In this document: piece after piece, positions 7,293 to 13,909 of the stretch
Layout of the letters: the number at the start of each line of letters is the position of its first letter
Numbering within the stretch: the first letter of the stretch is position 1
From: Thermoplasmata archaeon
GTDB lineage: Archaea; Thermoplasmatota; Thermoplasmata; Thermoplasmatales; Thermoplasmataceae
Length of the DNA: 13,909 nucleotides
Assembly: GCA_021799755.1 (NCBI GenBank)
Contig: JAJYZU010000018.1
Coordinates: forward strand, 1-13,909
Direction: 5' to 3'
Notes under the pieces: model-generated
What the model saw: the letters and a program-made list of their open reading frames with translations, nothing else
Database searches by the model: none
What the model was told of the DNA's origin: nothing
Program-made: the position numbers and the translations under genes

Positions 7293-8300
7293 TTACAAAC
7301 CCTGGTAAATCCCGATGACAGAGCCTCCCATCAGGGGGATCCTTCCGGTCTCGCCGTTTGTCATTTCATAGTTTACATTTCCAAAGTATACGAAAACGTA
7401 AACAGACACACCGGTTGGGGCATCGAATGAAAGATCTGCCAGGGACAAATCAGTGGTGGAGCTAGAAATATAACCAATTACGCTCAACAGAAGATCTGTA
7501 TAGATCGCTGCTTCTGGTTCAAGAGCCCAGACGAGAATTGCACCGACAGAGATGCCAACACTGATCCATTGTTTGTCGGAAGAGGCATAATCGTCCACAA
7601 AACAATTACTATAAACCTACTGACCTAGGGAGTTACTGTGGCTTCCCTGCCCAAGATAAAAGCCGAAGTAGCCCTCCGGGAAATTCTTGGATATCTGGAA
7701 CATTTCTGGAGGAGCACCTGGAGAAGCCCCACCGCATATGGCGCCTGTCGAAACTAACTCTGGATTGATGATAGAAGCATCGTACTGGAAATCGCCGGTT
7801 GGATGGGGACAGTCCAATCCAAACCTTGCACACATATATGGGTTGTATTTGTAGAGCTGAAATAGAGCTCCGGTTGCTTGTGCATCAATATAGACATGAC
7901 CATCGGTTGGTGGTTTTCCTGTTGCCCATCTTTTCAAAAAAACGTTTGTGTTTTGCCAAACAGTCTAACCCGCCAGGAATCCAGTGCTCACGGATATTCC
8001 GCTTGAACCTGTCCCTGAATCAAGATCTATATTCCATTTAACACTGCTGGTCGAATCGATTAAACTGTTAACCTCTCCATATGCAACACCACTCGCAGAC
8101 ACCCATGATACAGGGATGTGTATAGTTCCGGTATTATAGCACTTAACCTCCTACTAGAGATATCTGTATTGCCCACCCGGTTGAGGGATGCTGTTGTCTG
8201 GTACGGCAGTGCTTACCTGCCTGGAATTCTGGCCAGGAAAATAAGGGTTTCCAGAAATATTGAATACAACAGTTTTGGAAAATGATTTAGGCGGGTGTCT
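7293..8300 (-). pseudogene. Amber-interrupted frame of a secreted-type protein (pseudogene or TAG-recoded gene)
   Basis: One minus-strand frame runs 336 codons from 8300 to a TAA at 7293. It contains no TAA or TGA inside and exactly four TAG codons: two tandem at 8156-8151, one at 7967-7965 and one at 7619-7617. The segments between them are about 48, 61, 115 and 107 residues, with no frameshift. They are rich in Gly, Ser, Thr, Asn, Pro and aromatics, with five Cys (as in VKCYN, CARFGLDC and ICGG), like an extracytoplasmic protein. A hydrophobic stretch lies near WISVGISVGAILVW in the last segment. Upstream the frame is closed by TAA at 8301-8303, and no ATG, GTG or TTG occurs in frame before 8102, so the 5' end is missing or unclear. 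Two sub-frames could start alone, at TTG 7937 and GTG 7598. I do not recognise the family. Decay by point mutation is the default reading; amber read-through is the alternative. Confidence 0.55.
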
Positions 8301-8317
8301 TTAAAAAACTTATAAAC
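8299..8317 (-). promoter_or_regulatory. AT-rich promoter-like stretch before the amber-interrupted frame
   Basis: The minus strand reads GTTTATAAGTTTTTTAAAG, containing TTTATAAG and TTTTTTAAA elements that resemble a TATA box. A transcript would start near 8285-8290, but no start codon is found there in the frame that follows. This fits a relic promoter or a gene that has lost its start. Confidence 0.3.
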
Positions 8318-8389
8318 AGAATCTTGTTATTTTAAATCGTTAAAATAGTATATTCTTTTATTTCAGATAGGTGAATTCAATAAATAATA

Positions 8390-8536
8390 ATGTGTATGGG
8401 TCAAAGTGGCGGCCTTATATCTTATAACAGGCATTTGGAGTCATTGTATAATTTGACAAATAAACCGAAAATAACTCGCTTTCTGTGTTCCAACGGTTCT
8501 GGGTTTTCAACCCGGATGTTTGCATTAACTATATGA
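8390..8536 (+). CDS. Candidate 48-residue small ORF
   Basis: This plus-strand ORF runs from ATG (a second Met follows at 8396) to TGA. The peptide has two Cys and a basic, Ser/Asn-rich sequence such as LTNKPKITRFL; no family is recognised and no membrane segment is seen. A TATA-like AGTATATTC around 8348-8356 is about 38 bases upstream. The ORF ends inside the promoter of the ABC operon, overlapping the first two bases of its palindrome. It accounts for over half of the 273-base gap between 8301 and 8573, in which nothing else coding is seen. It could be a chance ORF. Confidence 0.25.
   Translation: MCMGQSGGLISYNRHLESLYNLTNKPKITRFLCSNGSGFSTRMFALTI
8501..8513. repeat. Small hairpin GGGTT-TTC-AACCC
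   Basis: A perfect 5-bp stem with a 3-base loop lies about 60 bases upstream of the ABC operon start and inside the 48-residue candidate ORF. It resembles a tRNA T-arm superficially, but no acceptor, D or anticodon arm can be folded around it. Its function is unknown. Confidence 0.3.
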
Positions 8537-8537
8537 T
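8525..8537 (+). promoter_or_regulatory. TATA-like element of the ABC exporter operon
   Basis: TTAACTATATGAT resembles an archaeal TATA box and is centred about 43 bases before the ATG at 8574. Transcription would begin near 8556-8558, giving a leader of roughly 17 bases. The inverted repeat at 8535-8552 overlaps its downstream end and covers the start-site region. Confidence 0.45.
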
Positions 8538-8552
8538 ATCGATTTCGATATC
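8535..8552. promoter_or_regulatory. Probable operator: perfect inverted repeat in the ABC operon promoter
   Basis: GATATCGA-TT-TCGATATC is a perfect dyad with 8-base arms and a 2-base spacer. It sits between the TATA-like element and the ABC ATPase start codon. Bound protein here would block TFB/RNA polymerase loading or initiation, so repression by a dimeric winged-helix regulator is the natural reading. No regulator gene lies in the window. The position and symmetry are seen directly; the repressor role and its ligand are inference. Confidence 0.6.
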
Positions 8553-8573
8553 GGAAGAGACGGTTAAGATAAA

Positions 8574-9491
8574 ATGATCAGTATAGAACATGCATCTAAA
8601 TCATACATAAAAAAACAGCCACTCGCTGTTAATGACCTTGAACTTGAACTGAAAGACGGGGAGATACTCGGTCTTGTCGGCTTAAACGGGGCAGGCAAAA
8701 CAACAACGATTAGAATGTCTTCAGGTATTATTTTGCCTTCATCGGGACACATATTAGTGGATGGTTTTGACATTGTATCGGAGAAGGTCAAGGCAGCGTC
8801 AAATATTGGGTGGATACCGGAACTTCCAAACTTTGAACCGAACGCCAAACCATTCGATCTTATGAGATATTTTGCGGGATTTTACGGAATGCATGGTAAA
8901 GAAACAGACGACAGAATCACTGAACTATTAGAAAGGGTGGGTTTGAAGGGTCAGTTTAACAAGAAGCTTCGGAATTATTCCCAGGGCATGAAGAAGAGGT
9001 TTGCCATAGCTGAATCCATAATAGGTGACCCAAAGAACGTTCTTTTTGATGAAACACTTAACGGCCTGGATCCGGAAGGTGTGCTGTTTGTAAGGAATTT
9101 GATGTTCAGTCTCAAGAAGGAGGGTAAAGCTATACTTCTATCCTCACATATATTATCTGAGGTTGAAGATGTAGCGGACAGGGTTGCAATAATAGATCAT
9201 GGAAGGTTGATCAAGTTACTTAACCGCGGAGATCTCAAAACACTAGGCAAGACTGTCATTGAGATAGATATTTTGAATTATGATAACGAGGCGGCAAAGA
9301 TACTTCAGAATTACGGTGAGCTGGACAAGTCAGATCATGTTATGATTCTGAGAGACCTGAAGGTTTCTGATACAGATATACCAGTCATCCTCAGTGATCT
9401 TTTTAAGGCGAATTATACAGTGAGGAAATTCAACCCTATAGGTGAAAGTCTGGAGGATTATTTTTTCAGCTTAATAGGTGGTGCCAAATGA
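8574..9491 (+). CDS. ABC-2 type exporter, ATP-binding subunit
   Basis: The 305-residue ATPase has the standard nucleotide-binding domain in its first 220 residues: Walker A GLNGAGKTT (36-44), signature YSQGM (135-139) in place of LSGGQ, Walker B VLFDE (156-160) with the D-loop GLDP, and the switch His192 in LLSSHILSEVEDV. The Q-loop region reads IGWIPELPN, as often seen in the CcmA/drug-type branch of ABC-2 exporters. A regulatory C-terminal extension of about 85 residues ends in GESLEDYFFSLIGG, typical of this branch. Its stop overlaps the permease start (ATGA at 9488-9491), implying translational coupling and a dedicated two-gene exporter. The substrate is not readable; drug, lipid, peptide or surface-protein export are possible. 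The start is ATG, downstream of a palindromic operator. Confidence 0.93.
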   Translation: MISIEHASKSYIKKQPLAVNDLELELKDGEILGLVGLNGAGKTTTIRMSSGIILPSSGHILVDGFDIVSEKVKAASNIGWIPELPNFEPNAKPFDLMRYFAGFYGMHGKETDDRITELLERVGLKGQFNKKLRNYSQGMKKRFAIAESIIGDPKNVLFDETLNGLDPEGVLFVRNLMFSLKKEGKAILLSSHILSEVEDVADRVAIIDHGRLIKLLNRGDLKTLGKTVIEIDILNYDNEAAKILQNYGELDKSDHVMILRDLKVSDTDIPVILSDLFKANYTVRKFNPIGESLEDYFFSLIGGAK

Positions 9492-10939
9492 AGCCGATAA
9501 TATATGAGATAAGGAGAAGCCTGACCAGTAAGTTTGTCATAATTATGATTGTAGCAATAGTAGGGCTTTCGGCGCTTCTTGCATACGAGTCTGGTTCAAC
9601 TTTTAGCCCTGTCTCAATTCCTGCAAAGCCATCTCTCACTTACGGTTATTATATCAATGGAAACAGCCTGACAGTGGTCGGATATGATCACAATGCATAC
9701 GGCAGTCCATTTCCTCATGTTACGGACAGTTTCACGTATAACGGTTCAGTTTATAATGCAACATCCGGTCTCTCCGGATTTGCCAACGTTACTATACCAA
9801 TAGATCTATCTGCTACAATTTCATTGTATGTCAACTACACCTACAAAGAGTTCAGGCTTCCAATCACGACTTCTCTTGGCAGATATTCGATCAATACTTC
9901 CATTACGTACTCAGGATTGCAGATGGTCAGTGGTTTGACCGGTGAGATCTATAACCCAACCAATAAATCTGATGTTGGATTAGAGCTCTTCTATGTGGGT
10001 CCGGATGGTGCCACAGCACCCTCATACACCGTATATATTGGAAACTTTTCTAGTAGTTTTCTCCGATCACCAACAACAGACTACACGTTCAAGTATGTAG
10101 AATCTGCATTTACTGTTATTAATGTATTCCCTGATGTCAGCTATTCCCAGAAGAACATTACGTTTGCAGCACTGGCAGTAAATGGAACCGGTGTTCCTTC
10201 CAGCCCGAAGGTTATCGGGCCTATGACCTTTTACTCTCCGATAACGCAGAGTGAATTACAGTCCCTGGTCTTTTCGGGTACTTCCGCCATACTCGGGTTC
10301 CTCATACCGATACTGGCTGTGTTTGCAGGATATCTCACGTATGGAAAGGACAGAACCAGCGGCGTGCTGGAATCTGTATTAAAGCGTCCTGTAACAAGGG
10401 GCGGTCTCATATTTTCCAGGTTTGTCGCCAATGCAGTTGCAATAATTATTGCAGTTGGTGTTTCGATGATCTTCTCCGACCTGATTATAGATCATTATTT
10501 TTCAATGTATCTTTCTGATTACTTCAGCCTCTATTTCGTCTGGACATACGTTGTTGAAGGATTGGCCTTCCTGGGAATTGTGTACATGTTTTCACACATA
10601 GTGAAATCCCAGGGAGCCCTGCTCGGGGCATCCATTGCAGTTTTCATTGTTCTTGATCTCTTCTGGTCCATAATACCGGTTGCAATACTTGCCGCTCTGG
10701 GAGTATCATCATCAAGCAATGAATATGTTCTGGGCACAATCGCATTCGATTACATCAGCCCTTCAGGTTTTTCGTCTCTTGTGCAGACAATGTTCACAGG
10801 CAAGATAGGCTTAATTACTTCCATCTCGATTGATCCATCATCATATGGGCTTGTGTCGCCTTTACTGATCCTGGTGGGCCTCCTTTGGATAGTAATACCT
10901 TTCGCAATCGCCTTCAATCTGGCAAGAAAGAGGGATTGA
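9488..10939 (+). CDS. ABC-2 type exporter, membrane permease with large glycosylatable ectodomain
   Basis: This 483-residue partner of the preceding ATPase begins with a cytosolic end and one membrane helix (about 16-34). An extracytoplasmic domain of about 220 residues (40-260) follows, then about five or six helices (263-285, 311-332, 350-370, 376-402, 455-477). The cytosolic loop GKDRTSGVLESVLKRPVTRGGLIFSR is split across 286-311 and matches the ABC-2 pattern of a re-entrant region that docks on the ATPase. The ectodomain is beta-prone and holds nine N-X-S/T sequons (Asn 85, 90, 100, 116, 136, 159, 186, 223, 232), while none was seen in the rest of the protein. This suggests heavy N-glycosylation outside the cell. 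The next operon converges on it with only 18 bases between stop codons, including a short T-tract at 10949-10953. Substrate unknown. Confidence 0.85.
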   Translation: MKPIIYEIRRSLTSKFVIIMIVAIVGLSALLAYESGSTFSPVSIPAKPSLTYGYYINGNSLTVVGYDHNAYGSPFPHVTDSFTYNGSVYNATSGLSGFANVTIPIDLSATISLYVNYTYKEFRLPITTSLGRYSINTSITYSGLQMVSGLTGEIYNPTNKSDVGLELFYVGPDGATAPSYTVYIGNFSSSFLRSPTTDYTFKYVESAFTVINVFPDVSYSQKNITFAALAVNGTGVPSSPKVIGPMTFYSPITQSELQSLVFSGTSAILGFLIPILAVFAGYLTYGKDRTSGVLESVLKRPVTRGGLIFSRFVANAVAIIIAVGVSMIFSDLIIDHYFSMYLSDYFSLYFVWTYVVEGLAFLGIVYMFSHIVKSQGALLGASIAVFIVLDLFWSIIPVAILAALGVSSSSNEYVLGTIAFDYISPSGFSSLVQTMFTGKIGLITSISIDPSSYGLVSPLLILVGLLWIVIPFAIAFNLARKRD

Positions 10940-10957
10940 ATCTTTGCCTTTTTGACC

Positions 10958-11761
10958 TTATATAGTGGATTTCGTGGGTTTCTTCAGCGCAGATTCCTCG
11001 GTTGTCTCAACGTATGGCCTCAGAAGAATAGCTGATATGTTATCTGTTCCGTCCACCTCATTGGCACGGTTTATCAGTACGTCAAGGGAATCATGACAGG
11101 ACATGTTCGCCTGAAGCCCCTTCGCAATGATAGCATCGTCGAAAGCCTCCCAGAGGCCATCGCAGCATAGCAGAATGGAGTCACCCCTGAACGTTCTCAG
11201 ACGGTATATATCCGGAAGTGGATCCTCCTCAAACCCTATAGCCCTCATTAACTCATTTTTCCGTGGATGATACTTGGATTCCTCCTCTGTCAGGATCCCC
11301 TGATCCACGAGCATCTCAACATAGGAATGATCAGATGTCCTGAAGCTCCTCTTACCATCGTTGAAAATGTAAAGCCTGCTGTCACCGACATTGCCCACGT
11401 AAAGATCAGTACCATCGAAATATGCTACAACCAGGGTGGTACCTATTTTTTGCATGTTATTTCTTGAAACATAGGTGAGGAGAGCATTGTTTGCATTTTC
11501 ATATATCCTGTTAATTGAATTCACGATATCAGCAGACGTGAGGTCACGGTTCATCATTGACGAGCCAATGTGTCTCGCCTCCGAAATTGCCAGCCTGCTG
11601 GCAACATCACCCCTGGCGGTCCCGCCCATTCCATCAGCGAGTGCAGCAAAAAACTGTTCCTTTCTCTCTATCTCATTTTCCATTGCTGAAAGGATAACGC
11701 ATATCGTGTCCTCATCCCTTTCACGTACCTTTCCCCTGATACTCTTCATTGCTGCATCCAT
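10958..11761 (-). CDS. PP2C-family Ser/Thr protein phosphatase
   Basis: The 267-residue soluble PPM/PP2C phosphatase dephosphorylates Ser/Thr residues with two divalent metals. Motifs are in order and intact: the arginine/acidic start RERDED (13-18), LADGMGG with metal-binding Asp43/Gly44, GTTLVVAYFDG (107-117), VGNVGDSRLY with Asp127, CCDGLWE with metal-binding Asp201, and GTDNISAILL with Asp240. The acidic and His-rich flap DHSYVEML...YHPRKNELMRAIG is also present. The C-terminal 20 residues are a polar tail. There is no membrane segment. The ATG at 11761 is 3 bases after the stop of the membrane kinase gene, so the two form one operon. The likely role is to reverse the phosphorylations of that kinase, as PstP does for PknB in bacteria; the pairing is inferred from linkage. 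Confidence 0.95.
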   Translation of the reverse strand: MDAAMKSIRGKVRERDEDTICVILSAMENEIERKEQFFAALADGMGGTARGDVASRLAISEARHIGSSMMNRDLTSADIVNSINRIYENANNALLTYVSRNNMQKIGTTLVVAYFDGTDLYVGNVGDSRLYIFNDGKRSFRTSDHSYVEMLVDQGILTEEESKYHPRKNELMRAIGFEEDPLPDIYRLRTFRGDSILLCCDGLWEAFDDAIIAKGLQANMSCHDSLDVLINRANEVDGTDNISAILLRPYVETTEESALKKPTKSTI

Positions 11762-11764
11762 TTC

Positions 11765-13909
11765 TTACACTCTTACCCTGTAATATGAAAAAGTTCCATC
11801 CCTGAGGTCCGGTCTGATAGAAATTATATCTCCTTCGTTGATCGTTCCCCTGATAACCTTCTGTGATAACGATCCAGATTTCTTCTGGAAAATATTCCTC
11901 TTCCCGTAAGGATAAACCACGAAGGTATTGGTCCTGTTATCGTACTCTACGGTACCAACACGGGATCTGTCGTCCTTACCTTTCTCGGTTATGTAAAGAT
12001 TGTAATCGTTAACAATATAATCCCCGAGTATTGAGGCGGGCACTGCTTTCTGACTGAAAATCTGAACCTTGTGATCCTGATCAAGTTTGCAGATATAACC
12101 CAGATCCGAGACAAGGAAATCCCCTGAAAGCGTGAGGAAATCTGCTATAAAGTGAAAGGCAGATTTGTAACGTTCAGACGGCTTCAGGTTAGTGGCCTTG
12201 GTTATGATATCGAATATCTTGGGATTGCACAGCGGCTTGACCTCACTTTCCAGATATTTCCTTGTAATGAATTCGACACCGTATTTCTCCCTCATCTCTT
12301 CATTGTCAAGGAACTTTCCCGTTATCATGGAGCACATAAGCGCTCCAATGGAGTATGTGTCATATGTGGATGATGCCTTGATCTTATCATCAGAATCAAG
12401 CTCTGGCGGGTGATAACATGGTACCCCTATCCTCTCGCTATGAGTGAAGAACGATCCGGATACCCTGCTTGCAAGGTGCTTTGATGTGCCGAAATCTATG
12501 ATCTTGGGGATCTTCTTTGTTATTACAATATTTCCCGGGTTCAGGTCTCTGTGGAATATCTCATGAAGATGCAGGTAATTGACAGAGAAGAGAAGGTTCA
12601 GCGAGATCCGGATCACTTCGTCCTCCTCAAATTTTGTACCCTCTTTTCCCTTTGTCGCAAGGTAGGAGTTGAGGTTTCTCCCCTCTGCATATTCCTCAAC
12701 CAGGAAATGCTGACCGCCTTCCCTGAAATATTCAATGTAAGAAACAACGCCCGGAAAAGATATCTCTGACAGGACCCTGCTCTCAGCCTCAAGTTGCTTA
12801 ATGGATTCCTTAATACTCTCCCTTTTTTCAAGATCGCTCTTCGACTCCTCGTCATAAATCCTTGGTACCTTCAATACAACAGGAACGTTTTTAAGAACGT
12901 CCTTTCCCCTGAACACGTAAGCAAATCCGCCGGCGCCGAGGAAATCCGGATTGTTTTTCTTGGATGGAACAAGAGAGACGTCATACCTCCCATGAAGAAA
13001 CCTCGCAGATCCCCTTTGCCTGCCGAGAGATAACCCGACTGGAATCCTTGAAGTGTAGGATCGCACAAATCTGTATGTTGGCTCGTAAAAAACAAGTGCA
13101 GTTATTATGATAGATAAAAATAACACCTCCACAGAGCTGGGTGTCCAGACACTCGTTACTTTTGTTGAAAGAAAATAGCTTATTCCAGTGAAAAACGCCA
13201 GGAGCAGTATTATGAATAAGAATATGTTGAATTTCCTGTAGCCAATGCTCACCATGAAAATAAGCCCCATGCCTGCCAGCCCAATGTATTCCGGTAATTC
13301 CATGAGACCTGCAGGGTTATGAATTGTGACAGGCGATGATATACTGGCTCCGGCCGAATAAAGGAGACTGAAGTCATGTTGTATAGCAGAAATGTTACCA
13401 TAAATGATTCCGCCGAATGCTATTACAGCGACAATTGAAAGGATGTATCTTCCCCTTGACATGAGATCAAACGCTGTGTATATGTTTCTGGATCCCTCCC
13501 TGAAAGTTCTGTAATTGAAGCCGAATATCCAGAATGTAAATATCAGGAGTAAAAAAGTCCAGATCAGTGGAGTCCTGTATACAAGCGCAATCTGGTAGAA
13601 AGCATACAGGCTCAGAAGGACTAGCGTTGCTGTGATTATATTTGAATAGTAAGACCTGTATCTGTTCCTTAGAACAAGAAAGAGAAGTATCGCAAATATA
13701 ACAACAACGGCATAGAAGAATGCTGGACCTGAGGATATTGTCTTTCTGTAGAACATGAATGCAAAGAATATCAATGAAAGTGCTGCGAACGGTGATAAGA
13801 GCCTGAAGGTAAGACTCTTGATTTCGTTTTCCTTCCGGATTTCCCTCGTGGGTAGGAGGATACACATCCCAAGAATGAGCAGTGCACCGTCCCACAGATA
13901 CAGGTAATT
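11765..13909 (-). CDS. Polytopic membrane Ser/Thr protein kinase with FHA-like C-terminus (5' end cut by window)
   Basis: The frame stays open through the right edge. The first Met in view (13867) falls inside a membrane helix (LWDGALLILGMCILL), so the true start lies beyond the window. Numbered from that Met, about eight more membrane helices (26-40, 48-66, 77-97, 100-117, 141-157, 191-210, 214-232, 245-261) precede a cytosolic kinase domain (about 305-580). It has the glycine loop GAGGFA (311-316), Lys333, helix-C Glu in LEAESRVL (359-366), HRD 439-441 with Asn446, DFG 458-460, PPEL 487-490, Asp503 and Arg566. The catalytic loop is HRDLNPGN, with Asn where most kinases have Lys. All metal- and ATP-binding residues are present, so it should be active. 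The final 115 residues look beta-rich and end like an FHA domain (NEGDIISIRP), but the usual GR and SxxH motifs are weak. It is co-transcribed with the PP2C gene. Confidence 0.9.
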   Translation of the reverse strand, partial: NYLYLWDGALLILGMCILLPTREIRKENEIKSLTFRLLSPFAALSLIFFAFMFYRKTISSGPAFFYAVVVIFAILLFLVLRNRYRSYYSNIITATLVLLSLYAFYQIALVYRTPLIWTFLLLIFTFWIFGFNYRTFREGSRNIYTAFDLMSRGRYILSIVAVIAFGGIIYGNISAIQHDFSLLYSAGASISSPVTIHNPAGLMELPEYIGLAGMGLIFMVSIGYRKFNIFLFIILLLAFFTGISYFLSTKVTSVWTPSSVEVLFLSIIITALVFYEPTYRFVRSYTSRIPVGLSLGRQRGSARFLHGRYDVSLVPSKKNNPDFLGAGGFAYVFRGKDVLKNVPVVLKVPRIYDEESKSDLEKRESIKESIKQLEAESRVLSEISFPGVVSYIEYFREGGQHFLVEEYAEGRNLNSYLATKGKEGTKFEEDEVIRISLNLLFSVNYLHLHEIFHRDLNPGNIVITKKIPKIIDFGTSKHLASRVSGSFFTHSERIGVPCYHPPELDSDDKIKASSTYDTYSIGALMCSMITGKFLDNEEMREKYGVEFITRKYLESEVKPLCNPKIFDIITKATNLKPSERYKSAFHFIADFLTLSGDFLVSDLGYICKLDQDHKVQIFSQKAVPASILGDYIVNDYNLYITEKGKDDRSRVGTVEYDNRTNTFVVYPYGKRNIFQKKSGSLSQKVIRGTINEGDIISIRPDLRDGTFSYYRVRV

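Noticed and set aside
7633..7833. 66-residue minus-strand ORF in another frame
   Set aside because: Arg- and Cys-rich shadow of the frame that ends at 7617; it lacks protein-like composition and is fully contained in that segment.
7799..8041. 80-residue plus-strand ORF
   Set aside because: It is antisense to the amber-interrupted frame. Its translation is basic and Cys/Leu-rich without domain character, while the minus-strand frame reads coherently as a secreted-type protein.
8491..8520. tRNA-like T-arm
   Set aside because: Only one small hairpin can be formed; no acceptor stem, anticodon arm or D-arm fits around it.
13467..13895. 142-residue minus-strand ORF opposite in frame to the kinase
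   Set aside because: It overlaps the membrane segment of the kinase in a different frame. The kinase frame has clear hydrophobic helices and continues past the window edge; this one is a shadow.
1..13909. CRISPR array, insertion sequence or integrase
   Set aside because: No regularly spaced direct repeats, terminal inverted repeats flanking a transposase, or recombinase-like ORF were seen by eye on either strand.

Overview
The window looks like chromosomal DNA of an archaeon of the class Thermoplasmata, most likely a heterotrophic relative of the Thermoplasmatales. It carries archaeal core genes (the PolD small subunit DP1 and the NurA nuclease). Arginine is mostly coded AGA/AGG. Short AT-rich TATA-like elements lie about 25-35 bases before start codons, implying leaderless or near-leaderless mRNAs. 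GTG and TTG starts are common. The genus-level assignment is inference; no rRNA is present.

Left part (1-6200), core metabolism and replication. On the minus strand are nurA, an MFS transporter, and a full-length GH15 glucoamylase-type glucosidase without a signal peptide. The glucosidase diverges from the plus-strand DP1 gene across a 110-base double promoter. The transporter and the cytosolic glucosidase may together import and hydrolyse alpha-glucosides, but the transporter has its own TATA box, so this is only a suggestion.

Middle part (6201-8573), accessory or poorly understood. Two small minus-strand hypothetical genes (113 and about 108 residues) are followed by the most unusual stretch. 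From 8300 down to 7293 one minus-strand frame of 336 codons contains no TAA or TGA until a terminal TAA. It is interrupted by four TAG codons, two of them tandem. Its segments read like one secreted or surface protein. It is either a decaying gene without a recognisable start, or a gene needing amber read-through (pyrrolysine or suppression). The rest holds two very small candidate ORFs, a 12-base palindrome at 7234-7245, and an 18-base inverted repeat in the promoter of the next operon.

Right part (8574-13909). A two-gene ABC-2 exporter operon on the plus strand (ATPase and permease, overlapping by ATGA) has a likely operator just upstream of it. It converges on a minus-strand signalling operon: a polytopic membrane Ser/Thr protein kinase with a C-terminal FHA-like tail, followed after 3 bases by a soluble PP2C phosphatase. 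This is a writer/eraser pair like the bacterial PknB/PstP arrangement. The kinase gene is open to the window edge and so is 5'-partial.

No rRNA, tRNA, CRISPR array, insertion sequence or integrase was seen.
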